Origin: Mastigias papua
Lineage: Eukaryota; Cnidaria; Scyphozoa; Rhizostomeae; Mastigiidae
Assembly: GCA_964019165.1 (NCBI GenBank)
Contig: OZ025272.1
Span: 15,599,093 to 15,663,092 of the forward strand
Reading direction: 5' to 3'
DNA: 64,000 nucleotides
Shown here: positions 48,265-59,745 of the stretch, in pieces
Layout: every line of letters starts with the position of its first letter
Numbering within the stretch: the stretch's first letter is position 1
Translations under genes and position numbers: made by a program
The notes under the pieces: generated by a model
What the model saw: only the letters and a program-made list of their open reading frames with translations
Databases searched by the model: none
What the model was told of the DNA's origin: nothing

Positions 48265-50500
48265 CTGATTGCGCATCTGCCCTAAAATCTGCTTCCTTCT
48301 CAACAGTTGAAAGTGCGTTTGCTTACTAGTAAACAATGATATTAATAGCATACAACTATGATATATTCATGAGTCTTCACACGCAAATCAGTTTATACTA
48401 TACAATAATAAATTGATTGCTAATAAGGTACACTTACTTGACGTGGTAATGGTGTCTTCACTCCGCAAAAAGGTCTTCACAGAAAGCGCTATAACTAGAA
48501 TGCACCTACCGATGCTTATACCTCTAGAATGCACCTACCGATGCTTATACCTCTAGAATGCATCTACTAATTCTGTTACCGGTAACATAGTATGGATTGT
48601 GCCGTGAATTATGAAGAACTTAGAAGCATCTGTCTCAGATGGCTTGACTTATTTCCACGGCAAAGGCTACGTCATAATCTGTTTTCAGTGAGTGATCTAA
48701 GCGTTACCTCTTTACTTTCGTTTTCCATTGTATGCGAAGATGCTTCGGGGACATACTAATTAAATTGGATTTCTCTCTTGTTACCAGTCTATCTTGCTGC
48801 TTTGTTGGTATTCATTGAAGCTTGGAGTTGTCGTTGTGAGGAAATAATCTACCTTTCAACATTTTAGCAACAAATCAGTGATCACTGATTTAGTACCGAC
48901 TTCCTGATCTTTAACATAAGAGAAGAGGCTTGGAGTTGTTTCAGATATAAACCAACTATGCCAAAATAAAAGATCAAGTTCAATCATTAGATCATTTAAC
49001 CATTATGCCATTCCATTAAACCATTATGCTATTCCATTAAACCATTATGCCATTCCAAGTAATCATATGGCCGATGAAAATGTTGTTATAAAAGTTATGA
49101 GCAATAGCCATGTATCCCATACTGGTCACATCACTGATTGGAAGAGTTTCGATCCTTTTAAAAACATAAAGGATTTGAGAGTAAAGCATTCCATAAATGT
49201 TATAGGTGCTTGCCTTTGCATTATTTCCGCCGCAATAAACTCGAAACTGAGTCCAAAAATTTTTCACATATGACGAAAAATTATGCTGATGTCTTTTTTA
49301 TCACCATAAAAACAACAATAAAAGAGAAGTTATCAACATTACTATGTACCATTCGCAACGGGGAGAACTCAAGGTTATCGTTCTCCCATTGCGAATGGTA
49401 CTTACAATTCAACAATGATAGCTAATTAGAAGAAAAAGAGAAAAAAACGGTATCAAATAATACAATATCCGAGGCCCAGTAGAAACTGCCTATACCCTGC
49501 ACACATCTGCTGGTCAAACAAGCCCCATCTAAAACCAATTATATGAGTGCAGAATTTATATCATTGGTCTACCCAAGAGACCAATGCTGATGTCTTGGTT
49601 GTTAGTAAAGACAAAGCTGGATTCTATGTCCTCTTTGCTGCTTTCCTGTTTAGATATAGCATGGGACTGGAAGACGATTTGCGATTGTGAATCAATCACT
49701 TCCAAGGAAATAAAATCTACCTCCATACCTAGTGATATGCAGGCAATGCCCCCAAGGTATGGTAATGAGCATTGCTCCCCATCTATAAACCACCCTCCCA
49801 AAACGAGGTAGATTTCATGGATCAGATAGAAAAATAATAATGTTCTTTATCGAACTTGATTTCAATATGAAAATGGTGAGCAAGATAACCAAAGCAGTCT
49901 AGTTAAAATCATTAGCTTTCTTCAAGACCCTACCAGCCTGAGATGTGTAAAACCTATTGTTAACATATATGATTGCAGTTTTTTTGTTTGTCAGTCTCTT
50001 GAGATGGAGATCAGTGCTAGCCATGAATTACTGTACACAGTACTCACTTATAACCCAATTAAAAAAACTCCATGCAAAATCTGTTAGATTAGATTTCTTC
50101 GTTATAGAGTTTTATGAGAGTAAATTTCTAATCTAAAAGATAAGTCCTGTCAAAAAACTTCAAAGGCTTTGAGAAGTTAGAGAGTACTTTTATAGAAACA
50201 CTGAATAATCATGCCCCATTTAAACAGTCTTGACCAGGGGTAATAGCAAACCACATGTGATAAAAGACCTATGGAAAGAAATGATGTTGTGGACTAGGCT
50301 AAAGAAAATTGCAACTAGTAGTGAATGCAAGTATAACATCAAGGCACCTCGTGCAACGAAACCTGGTTATAAAATAAACAAGAATGTCAAAAGCACGTGC
50401 TATGGTAAAATAAATCCCAAAAGTTTCGGAAAGTATTTAAATGTTATATTTTGTATGTTGTGTGGTAACATATGTCTGATCTTCCACCTAAACCACAGCC
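48265..50500. other. gene-free region with small tandem repeats and a hairpin
   Basis: It contains a 29-bp tandem (48495-48567, 2.5 copies), a 21-bp tandem (48999-49057, three copies of an ACCATTATGCCATTCCATTAA unit) and an inverted repeat at 49346-49401. Short frames (for example 49067-49273 and 50230-50523) show no recognisable domain. Confidence 0.5.
49346..49401. repeat. 22-bp inverted repeat (hairpin)
   Basis: GTACCATTCGCAACGGGGAG at 49346 is complemented by CTCCCATTGCGAATGGTAC ending at 49401, with an 11-base loop and one bulge. It could be a small transposon remnant or form a structured RNA; nothing decides. Confidence 0.75.
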
Positions 50501-50840
50501 CTCAGATCTACTATGTGCAATAAATAGGGCTCTTCTGTCATATCCACCTCTTACATAGCATCTCTCAGAGCTACCACCTAAATCAGATCCATCACAACTG
50601 CCAACTAAATCACATCACTCAGATCTATCATCTAAACCCCACCCCTTAGTTCTTCCTTCTCAATCACATACGTATTTCACCTCTACCTCCTACATAGCAT
50701 CTCTCAGAGCTCCCATCTACATCCTACCCCTCAGATCTACCACTTAACTCACACCCCTCAGATATACCACCTAAATCATACCCTTCATATCTACAACCTA
50801 ACTAATGTACTCCACATCTCTCAGATTCACCACTCAACTT
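50500..50840 (+). repeat. pyrimidine-rich degenerate minisatellite
   Basis: CTCAGATCTACCACCTAAAT-like units of about 25-35 bases recur roughly ten times with variation. No gene. Confidence 0.7.
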
Positions 50841-50905
50841 GTAGTAGCTTCATGCCATGCTACTATTAACATAAATAAATTGTATTTTGAATATTTATCC
50901 AACTT

Positions 50906-52030
50906 CTCAGTTCAGTTCAGTTAATTTTATTTTAAAATTCCACTACATACAAAAGCCTCTAAAATTACATATACCATACAACATAAAGCACAGGATACAA
51001 TAAGAAATATAAACTAAGATTATAAAATTACTTACAGCATACAACAAGCACTAAATACACTAAGAATTACAAAAAATTTTTGAGAAGAATTTGTATGCAA
51101 GGAATTTCTTATAAGGAGGAGCTCTCTCAATAGATAAAATAATCAAGGAGAGAGCACCCCCTAGGTTACAGACAAAATTTTGGAGTTAGATTGACGATTA
51201 TAAAAAATAGTTGTAGCTCACTGTTCTATATTTCAAATGTGAGTCGTGGCTGATTAATTGAATTTCTAAAACTAGTATTTGGTAGTAAGGAAATGGAGCT
51301 TACTGAAACTCGTTACTGTTGAAGCTAGCTTTATAACATGCGGAATGCTGTTCCAAGATTTTGCACCTGCATATCTTATGGATTTCAATCCATATTGTAA
51401 AGTATTTTTGCATGTCAAACGAATGTCACCTTTACGTGCTTGCCTGGTATCATGTTGATGAACTTGTGAAAATACATCAAAATAATCATGAAAACAAGAT
51501 GGGGAATACTTATTTACAGATTCAAAAACAAAAGTTAGTAGTTTCATTTCAAAAAGATCCTTCAGCTTAAGGATTTGAAGAGTGAGAAAAATAGGAGTAG
51601 AAGGTGCAGAAAGATTTTTGAAAGCAATAGCTCGTATAACTTTCTTTTGTAAGACAGATATTGGTTTAAGATAAGTATCATAAGTAAGTCCCCAAACGAC
51701 AATTCCACATTGGAGAAAAGAGGCAAATATAGAATGATACAAAGAAGTTAATACATCTATAGGAAGGAGATGTCTAATCTTAAAGAATACACCACATGTT
51801 CTTGCTAATTTTTGGATAATTCACTTAAGTGATGTTTCAAAGACAAATTTTCATCAAAAAGGAGTCCAAGGAATTTTACATACTTAGCCTTTTCCACATG
51901 CTGTTTGCCAAACTTTATTGTAATATTATCATAGAGAGATTTTTGTGGTGAATGAAAAATGACATAGTTGGTTTTTTCAACATTGAGAGCAGGTTTAGTA
52001 GCATCAAGACATTTCTTAACATTCAAGACA
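50906..52030 (-). pseudogene. 5'-truncated non-LTR retrotransposon (LINE)
   Basis: Two minus-strand frames, 52026-51805 and 51742-51272, read the C-terminal part of a reverse transcriptase protein: NVEKTNYVIFHSPQ and KFLGLLFDENLSLKHH, then QCGIVVWG, LQKKVIRAI and GLKSIRYAGAKSWNSIP. These fit the CR1/Jockey-like side of LINEs. A frameshift or gap separates the two. The 3' end finishes in an AACTGA-type short repeat (50906-50922), a common LINE tail. The catalytic YxDD region is absent. A second copy lies in the first intron of the helicase gene. Confidence 0.8.
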
Positions 52031-52319
52031 TTCCATTACTTCTTTGCTGCCTGGGACTACTAGGGAGTGCAACTTCCCACCCTCCCCAGTAAGTACTCAG
52101 TTTCTTCCATCTTGTCGATCCATCTTCCTTTTATCAGGAACGTCATACCTATTTATCAAACAGACTGCACCCTTTCATCAAACGCCTATGCTTCACCACA
52201 CCCCAATAATGGAAACAGTCAAGCCTCGCCCCTTGCCCAAGCTGGATGTAACACTCTCCTTATTTTCATGGTTCCTCAGAAAACCACGTGCCTCCTTTTC
52301 AATTCCATCTTGTTGGAAG

Positions 52320-53656
52320 ATGGCAGATCCACGACCAGGTGGCGGCAAAATCGATAGTGCATCTCACGAAGGGTTTTTCTTGCGAGAGAAAGGAACGAGA
52401 GAAGAGCTAAAGATTGCGGTAAATGTAGCCATAGAAAGGTTTCGCCAGGATGAAGACCAGAAGGAATTCACTTTCCCATCATCACTAACATCAGCCGAGA
52501 GGGCCTATGTTCACCGTTACTGCCAGAAGTTTGGCCTGAAAACGAAAAGCCGTGGGCAGGGAAACCAGAGATCGCTGTCAGTGTTTAAGAAGGAAAGAGA
52601 AATAAGCATGTCAACATCGGAACTAAAAATATCTTCAACTAGTTTGGACAAAATTGATCATTTGTTGAAAAAGTTCCCTGTGACAAATAAGGAAAAGCAG
52701 GAAGTTGCACACAAGAAAGTTTTCAAAGGGTTAGGCCATGACAACAATAAGACTTCTGCTAAAGATGGAAAGTTTTTGCTGGGATCAAGTCCAAGTGTCC
52801 CCCCAAAAGTAAAAGAAAATGATGCAACTGCTGCCAGGGTGAAATTTCCAATATACGGTTTTAGAGAGAAATTGCTGAAGGCCATCAAAACTAATCAAGT
52901 GATGCTGGTTACAGGTGAAACTGGTTGTGGAAAGACTACTCAGGTACCTCAGTATATCCTCGAAGATGCTACAAAGCGCCAACAAGCTTGCAAAGTTATT
53001 TGCACACAACCAAGGAGAATATCTGCCATTTCAGTTTCAGAAAGAGTGGCATATGAAAGAGGAGAATCTGTTGGGCAAGCAGTGGGCTTTCAAATACGAT
53101 TAGAGAGTAGGGTATCAGCAAAGACCTCTCTTTTATTTTGTACAAATGGCGTTTTGTTGAGAATGCTAATGGCAGGGCATAAATCTTTATCAAATGTTTC
53201 ACATATTATCATTGATGAGATACATGAAAGAGACAAAGTCAGTGATTACCTACTTATTTGCATCCGAGATCAGCTTAAGTCATACAAGAATCTCAGGGTA
53301 GTCTTGATGAGTGCTGCATTAAATGTAGGATTATTCAAGGAGTATTTTGGTGGGTGCCAAGTGATTCACATCCCAGCAATGTGCCATGACGTAGAAACAT
53401 TCTTTCTTGAGGATGTACTGGATATGACAGGCTATAGAAATAAGACAATGAAAGCACTTGCTAGAAAATCATCCAAAAATGACCAAACAAAAGAAAAAGT
53501 TCTGGAAAAGGATCAGAAGCAGGAAACTGATCAGATGGAAGAAAAGAGCAGAAAGCTAAAAGCAGGTAGTGTTAAAGTCCTGAAGAAAAAAGCTGCAGAT
53601 GAGAATTCCAGTGGTGATCTGGACAACATTGAAGGAAACTTTGCAAAGAAGGATAG
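52320..53656 (+). CDS. YTHDC2: YTHDC2-type RNA helicase, exon 1 (R3H and DEIH ATPase domain)
   Basis: ATG 52320 (MADPRPGG) opens 445 codons before a GT donor at 53657. Residues about 27-92 are an R3H nucleic-acid-binding domain. Helicase motif I is GETGCGKTT near 199, motif Ia TQPRRISA, motif II DEIH near 299 and motif III SAA near 330. The family unwinds RNA 3' to 5' and in mammals acts with MEIOC on meiotic transcripts. The frame is open upstream to 52044, but that part is low in family resemblance. Splicing in phase to 56217 gives AGT, rejoining a Ser/Asp-rich linker. The start is close to the LINE at 52030, so promoter and 5' UTR must lie within about 290 bases or upstream of the LINE. 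Confidence 0.93.
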
Positions 53657-56216
53657 GTATTTATGCCCCATAAACACTGTTTTATATTATTATTTGCATG
53701 TTATATTATGTATAGAAGAAATTCTACATCTGCTTGAGTTACGAAAATTTAGGTGCATGTGCATGTGTTCTGTTTTATCCTCTTTAATATTGTTATTCAC
53801 AAGACTTAGTTACTTTATTTATGCTGGATTCTCAGACATTGTGTGTATCTGTAGACTCATACACCTCTACAAAGATCAGTGATATTTCAATTGCAAGCAT
53901 GAATATGCACATTATGTAAATATGGTAAAATCTCTAATACATCCGCAGGCTACCATCCTATCTGTCTTTCCTTAGAATATACAATCAGGTATATAACTGG
54001 CCATGTTAATTGAAGGAAAAGTATTGCCCTGTTTTACTCACAAAAATATCAGAGTCATGTATCATGAAATATTGTCTAGAGTAAATTGTTACACTCTCAA
54101 CTCAATGTTAGATATTCATTAGAGCATTTCTCTCTGGAAGTTATGAATTGTTGCTATTTTCACTTCTTTTCATCCTATTTTGGACCCCATTACTTTCTTT
54201 GTTTCAACTTTGCATCTTCTCAGATTGTTGGAAGCAGTAAGAAGCACCCTTACTACACATAGTTTTAATGTTGCTAGTATTGGTTAGCAAGGGCAAAATC
54301 TACAGTTACATGAATTCAATTGTCATCAGTTAAATGGTGGTCTTATCCAACACCTCTATGCATTTATTTGCAGTGAATGGATCAGTTTCTTCTCATTCGT
54401 CTTCTTGCTTAATACATTGGAACTAATATCCAGATAGCAACCATGGGTTCTTTCAACCCTTTTGTTAAATATCAGTCCTCCCTCAACAGAGTTTCTCAAA
54501 GAGCTCTTAGGCCATGTCATATCAAACAAAACTAGGAGTGTATTATTAACCAATACATCTCTCTTCTCCAAGGATAAAACTAAAACTGTCTAGTTTTTGC
54601 AAGTATTGATTTGAAGTTCCTTAGAAGTGGCATGCCCACATTATATTTCATACTGTTCTTAGTCTAAATTGTGGATATCTCATAGATGCAAGTTTGGTTT
54701 CTTCTTTATGGAAATGGATAAACAGTTTAAAGCTACTCATGCCTTGCTCTGAGCAAAACAAAAGTGCTCTAATGAATGAGCTCCTTGGACAATTTAGGTG
54801 CTCTGTTTTGCACCCCTTCTAAAAATGCACATGTTTGACTTCAAGACCTTGAGTGCTTGACATATTGTGCTCCATGCATAATTGTAGGAGCACTTAGGCC
54901 ACTTGCACTCCACCAAGCCTCTTTCCTAGCAAGGCCTGGTTAATGAAATGTTGAATAGAGCAGGAGTATCTGAAGCTACAAGCTCCTTTTATGCTGAACT
55001 GTCAACAATTACATATGGCACTACTTGTTCTGTCAGCATACCTACTTTTAGTTTGCAGTTATAGCAGATTTGCATGCAATGATACAATAGTTTTGTGCTG
55101 TGATAGACAGTAATAGTGTGCAATGATAGAACCTATTTACACCTCAAAAGTGTCATCACATGACCTGTTGCATCAAAAGTTGCTTTTGTCAATTACTGTG
55201 ATAGAAGACAGGATGAAGAAAGCAATGAGGTCATTTTAGCACCACAGCTTATAACAGCCACAGCAACATCTAGTTACATTAGATGTTGTAGCAGCTTTAT
55301 TGAAATATGAACTATGATTTGATTTCATGAACTTAAAATTTGCTTAGGTTTGTGTATGAGTCTGTTGACAAGATGTCCCCTATCCTTTTCCACAATCTTC
55401 GAGACCTGGACACCTGTTCATCACTGTGAAACCAGGCAGGCTTTCAAAGGTGATATTTTTATGACTTATGAAAATACCTTACAGTATTGTCTAAAATCTA
55501 TAAGATATCAGACACGCAACTATAGGGTGGGTCCTGGGGGTCTAGACCCCTGCCCTTTTCTTCAAAAAGTTAAAATTGCACATGATTTCAAGATGCATTC
55601 TCTTTGGAAACTGTTAAGTGTGCCTGTTTTGTAAGTAAGACACTTGTCCTCAAAAGTCCTAGTTGTGCACCGGGGTATACAGATGCAAAATCATGGAACA
55701 CCATTCCTGATGTCATCAAACCATCTGCTTCAGTTGCTAGTTTTTATTGTAAACTCAAATCTCGTATACCCTCTACCAGTAACGAAATTTAAACATGTCA
55801 GTACTTTTTCAAGTTATAAGGTAACTAAAGATATTTCAGCCATAAAAATAACACATAGGCAAAATAACACAGGGGCCTCCTCCTTGATTAGTTTATCTTT
55901 TTGAGAGAGCTCCTCCTTTAGACATTTTTAGCTCACAGATTCCCTTCATATGTAATGGTCATTGTTTGTACACTATTCTTTCTTACCTGTTAGTATTTAA
56001 TGTTATTTTGAAATTTTAGTTGCTTTTGGGAGTTAATTGTTGTTTGAATTTTATGAATAATAATCACCAATAATCAAGAACCTGTCCAGAAAGAGTTGTG
56101 TAAGGCTCCACCCAACAGTTATTTTCAGCAAAATGTACAGTGGTAAATCTTCCTTATAAGTGAATGTGTTTGTCAGAGTCGATACTTCCATTGTTTTCCC
56201 TTTTTTCCATGAACAG
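53657..56216 (+). other. YTHDC2 intron 1 with LINE copy
   Basis: GT at 53657 and AG at 56215-56216 give matching phase. It holds a degraded plus-strand LINE (about 55345-56060). No other gene is visible. Confidence 0.85.
55345..56060 (+). pseudogene. degraded LINE copy, sense to the helicase gene
   Basis: Frames scattered over 55350-55790 read ETRQAFKGDIFMTYENTLQY, then DAKSWNTIPDVIK, matching the C-terminus of the LINE at 50906-52030. The 3' UTR also matches (a CTCCTTGATTA...GAGAGAGCTCCTCC block near 55878-55917). A 150-base foreign insertion (about 55516-55675) and several stops show that it is dead. Confidence 0.78.
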
Positions 56217-57556
56217 TGAAAACGACGATGATCACAGCTCCTCCGCAGATTCTGGTTCGGTGGCAGATATGCCTGAGTTGGAAAGTGCATCGACTTCGTC
56301 CATCCAGGATCTGTCAATCACTGACGATGATAGCCATTTGCTTGAGCCACAAATTCGCCAAGAAATGGACAGTTGCTTGAAAACAGCATGGGTTGACGGA
56401 AATGAGGATGTTTTTGATCAAATTTTGCATTTCATTTTCAACGAAAACGTCTGTATCGACTACAGACACAGCGAGACAACGATGACAACGCTAATGGTTG
56501 CATCTGCGCGCGGATTTTCAAACCTTGTCGAACGGTTACTAGAGTTGGGGGCTGACCCTAAACTGAAGGACGCAAAGCAGAACTGGTCGGCAATCGATTG
56601 GGCACGGAACTTCAATCAGGACCACATTTTACAGATATTCGATCACTTCTTGGAAATGCATTATGACGAAACTGACGAAGCAGCAAATGAAGCTGACATG
56701 AAGATATCAAAAGAGGTAGAAGAAAGACTTGAACTCTATCACAGCACATTTGATGATGACAAAGTAGACCACTGCCTTATCTTATGTCTCATATCGCACA
56801 TTTGTAAGACAAAACAAGACGGCGCTATCCTAGTATTTCTACCCGGCTATGATGACATTGTTGGAATCAAAGATCGATTATACGGAGACAAGGAATTTTC
56901 CAAGTCAAACAAGTATGCCATATACATGTTGCATTCAATGATGCAAATTTCTAGCCAGCGGAAGGTATTCCGGAGGCCTCCAACTGGTGTTAGAAAGATC
57001 ATTCTGGCAACGAATATCGCTGAAACAAGCATTACTATTGACGATGTAGTTTTTGTGATTGATTCTGGCAAAGTGAAGGAGAAATCATACGATGCCTTGA
57101 CGTCAATCTCTGCTCTCAGAAGCGTGTGGATCTCCAAGGCCAATGCGTTGCAGAGACGCGGAAGGGCTGGTAGATGCCGACCGGGTTGCTGCTACCATCT
57201 CATGAGCAATTATCGATTTCATTCTCTAGCTTTATACCAAGATGCAGAAATATTAAGAACACCCATTCATGAGTTATGTCTGCAGACGAAGCTCCTTGCA
57301 GCAGTCAACGTGTCGATTGCAGACTTTCTATCAAAGAGTGTCGAGGCCCCGCCTTATTTGATGATTAGGAATTCAGTTTCGTTGCTCAAGTCAATTGATG
57401 CACTAGATGACGAGGAAGAACTAACTGAACTTGGAAAAATCCTGGTTGATCTTCCGATTGAACCGAGACTTGGAAAGATGTTGCTATTTGGCATTATGTT
57501 GAAGTGTATTGATCCAATTCTCACGATTGCCACAACTTTATCTTACAGGGATCCAT
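56217..57556 (+). CDS. YTHDC2: YTHDC2 exon 2 (ankyrin insert, helicase C-terminal domain)
   Basis: The exon contributes about 447 codons. After an acidic linker, residues from TTMTTLMVASARGFSNLVERLLELGA form the ankyrin pair inserted between the two RecA domains, a hallmark of YTHDC2. The second RecA domain follows, with GAILVFLPGYDDI, motif V ATNIAETSITI and motif VI QRRGRAGRCRPG, then the start of the winged-helix/ratchet region ending LSYRDP. The donor GT at 57557 splits a codon after its first base. Confidence 0.93.
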
Positions 57557-58254
57557 GTAAGATTTTTTATTGCACAGTTATACCGTATGTAGATTGATCA
57601 GGGCCATTGAAAGAGGAGGCAAGGGGGCGGATTGCCACAGGTCCCGAACCTAAGAGGGATGGGGATTCCCTACATTTATGAAATGCTTCTTTGGTGATTG
57701 CAATAACTTTCAAATGTCACAGTGGCATTATGATGTGGCCCCGTCCTTTTCATTTGCCCTAGGCCCCACAACCCTGAGCAGCCCTGAGATTGATAAACGG
57801 TGTATGATACAAGGTCTGTCAGTCAGATATGCTACGAAGAGCAGATGTTACCTGTAGCTTTTGACACCCATTTCTCCCAAAGTGAAAATATTGAATAGTT
57901 AAGAGGTTGAGGCTTGATTTTAAGGGAAATTTTTGTCTGTATTCCATCAAGATTCAGTGAACCCATTTTGAACTGGCCTGACATACACTCGTCCATTTAA
58001 GTCATTTTATTAAAGTGAGCCCCCATATAGAATGAATATAAAGCTGAATTTTGAGTTTGCGTCGATCTAAGGAAGGAATTATCTGTGTTGAACATGCGTG
58101 CGTCCCTGTGGCGATTGTACTAAAACTACATTGGTTTTTCTTACATTGTCGCAATATTTTCGACCCCCACAATGGATGGAAAGACGGGATTATTTTCCTT
58201 GTATCCCAATGTATTTACCTGTATACAATGTGAAATGCTTTTGTTTGTTTTTAG
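57557..58254 (+). other. YTHDC2 intron 2
   Basis: GT 57557 to AG 58253-58254, phase preserved. No gene or element recognised. Confidence 0.85.
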
Positions 58255-58686
58255 TTATTCTTCCTACGAACGCCGAGGATAAGCGTCATGCTTATTCGTC
58301 GAAGTTAAAATTCAGTGGTCTATCATTCAGTGATCATATCTCGTTATCAAAATCATTTAAGCTGTGGAGCCGAGCTAAGGAGGAAGGTAACGAAGCAGCA
58401 TTTTGTGGCAAGAATTTCATATCTAATGCTACCATGGAGATGATATCGGGCATGCGCAGTCAGTTGATCAGCCACCTTAAGAGTATTGGGTTGATACGTC
58501 AACGTGCGCCCGGCGATATGAAGGATCTGAACAGCAACTCGCAGAATTGGTCAGCCATTAAAGCTGCTGTGTTGACAGGTGCCTACCCAGCTTTGCTGAA
58601 AGTTGACAGAGAATCTGGTCTTATAGTGAGTGAGAATGAGAAGAACATTAGGATACACCCATCGTCAGTTCTCTTTCCTACAGATG
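58255..58686 (+). CDS. YTHDC2: YTHDC2 exon 3 (ratchet/HA2 region)
   Basis: This exon encodes about 144 residues of the helicase-associated region: FSDHISLSKSFKLWSRAKEE, FISNATMEMISGMRSQLI and NWSAIKAAVLTGAYPALLKV, ending IRIHPSSVLFPTD just before the OB-fold. It joins exon 2 in phase, completing Phe, and ends at a donor after GATG (GT at 58687). Confidence 0.92.
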
Positions 58687-59522
58687 GTATGTTCATTCGT
58701 TTAATAGTGTCTTTCTTCTCTTCGCGTGATTTTAAACCTAGACACTTAGTTGCAGATTACATTCAACGATATAGAGACACATTACGGGAGCATGTATTTC
58801 CATGCTCCCTGTGGTGTTGTCTTGTATTCCGTAATGTGTTTTCTATATCGTTGAATGTAATTTTAATTTTTATGAGCATATATAAAAAAAACCTACACTT
58901 GGTTTTTTGATTGTAAGAGACATATTATCGGAGGCTTGGCTAGGTGTTTCTTAGGTTTTGTTTCATTGTTTTTGAATTGAGTCTTATATTTTTGAGCCTT
59001 CTGCAAGCCAAATTAGGCCAGTAAAAAGTCTGTTAAAAATAGTTTGCTTTCTCTCAAGCATTTGGAGAGCGTTTTTTGAACATTCCTAATTTGTCAAGAA
59101 TTTGAGCCAAATTTTTCTTTTAAGTGTGCTTGTCGTCTAAAATGCCAGAACAGAGGTGCCTTGTAAGGAGGCTTAGGGGGCTCTGCTAAAACGAAGAGAG
59201 TTTTGGAGGGATCAGCCCCCCTTTCAATGAGTGCATGCTAGTTTGGTGACTCCCTGGCTTCGTAGTATGAACCGACCCTTTCCTGCGGTTATGCGTATAT
59301 TGTAGATAAACTCCGTGTACCTTTAGTATCACCTGGTGTGTATTTACATTTGAATAGTTTAGAACGAAATATTGGGTGTTGTCATTGGCTTGCAGAATGG
59401 CCTAAAACACGGCCCCCCTGTTAACATTTTAGGAAGGCGTCCCTGCTGTAGAAGCATTGAAATGTAGATTGGCCTCTTTTCAATGTAGCTCTTTCTGCTT
59501 CAAGGAATGTCACCGCAGTCAG
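58687..59522 (+). other. YTHDC2 intron 3 with large hairpin
   Basis: GT 58687 to AG 59521-59522. Contains the palindrome at 58756-58861 and a degenerate repeat (about 59155-59450) resembling 98-415. A CAG three bases upstream (AG 59517-59518) is an alternative acceptor but would break the phase. Confidence 0.8.
58756..58861. repeat. nested ~106-bp palindrome in intron 3
   Basis: ATTACATTCAACGATATAGA at 58756 has its complement ending at 58861, giving arms of about 32 bp. Within it, GGGAGCATG and CATGCTCCC form an inner hairpin. It begins only about 70 bases inside the intron, so it could affect splicing or give rise to a hairpin RNA (inference). Confidence 0.8.
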
Positions 59523-59745
59523 CTACCCAAAGCATTGTTGGAAAGCTCCCATTTGATTGGTTGTATTTTGACGAAATGACATCCATGCATAGAGCAGTGC
59601 AAGTCAGGTGTGTCACTGTCGTTCCTGCCGTCGCAGTGGCATTGCTGGCCGGTTCATCGCTTTCCATAGATGAAGACAACTTTCGCAGGTCCAGCGACCA
59701 ATCCTCGTTTGGCAAGGAAGTATTTGGACATGAAATGAGTGACAG
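59523..59745 (+). CDS. YTHDC2: YTHDC2 exon 4 (OB-fold)
   Basis: About 74 residues: LPFDWLYFDEMTSMHRAVQV, VTVVPAVAVALLAG and an acidic end, ...EMSD. The FDEM-type segment is the conserved OB-fold strand of DEAH helicases. Phase from exon 3 (G + CT) requires acceptor AG 59521-59522. The donor at 59746 leaves AG to pair with T of exon 5. Confidence 0.9.
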
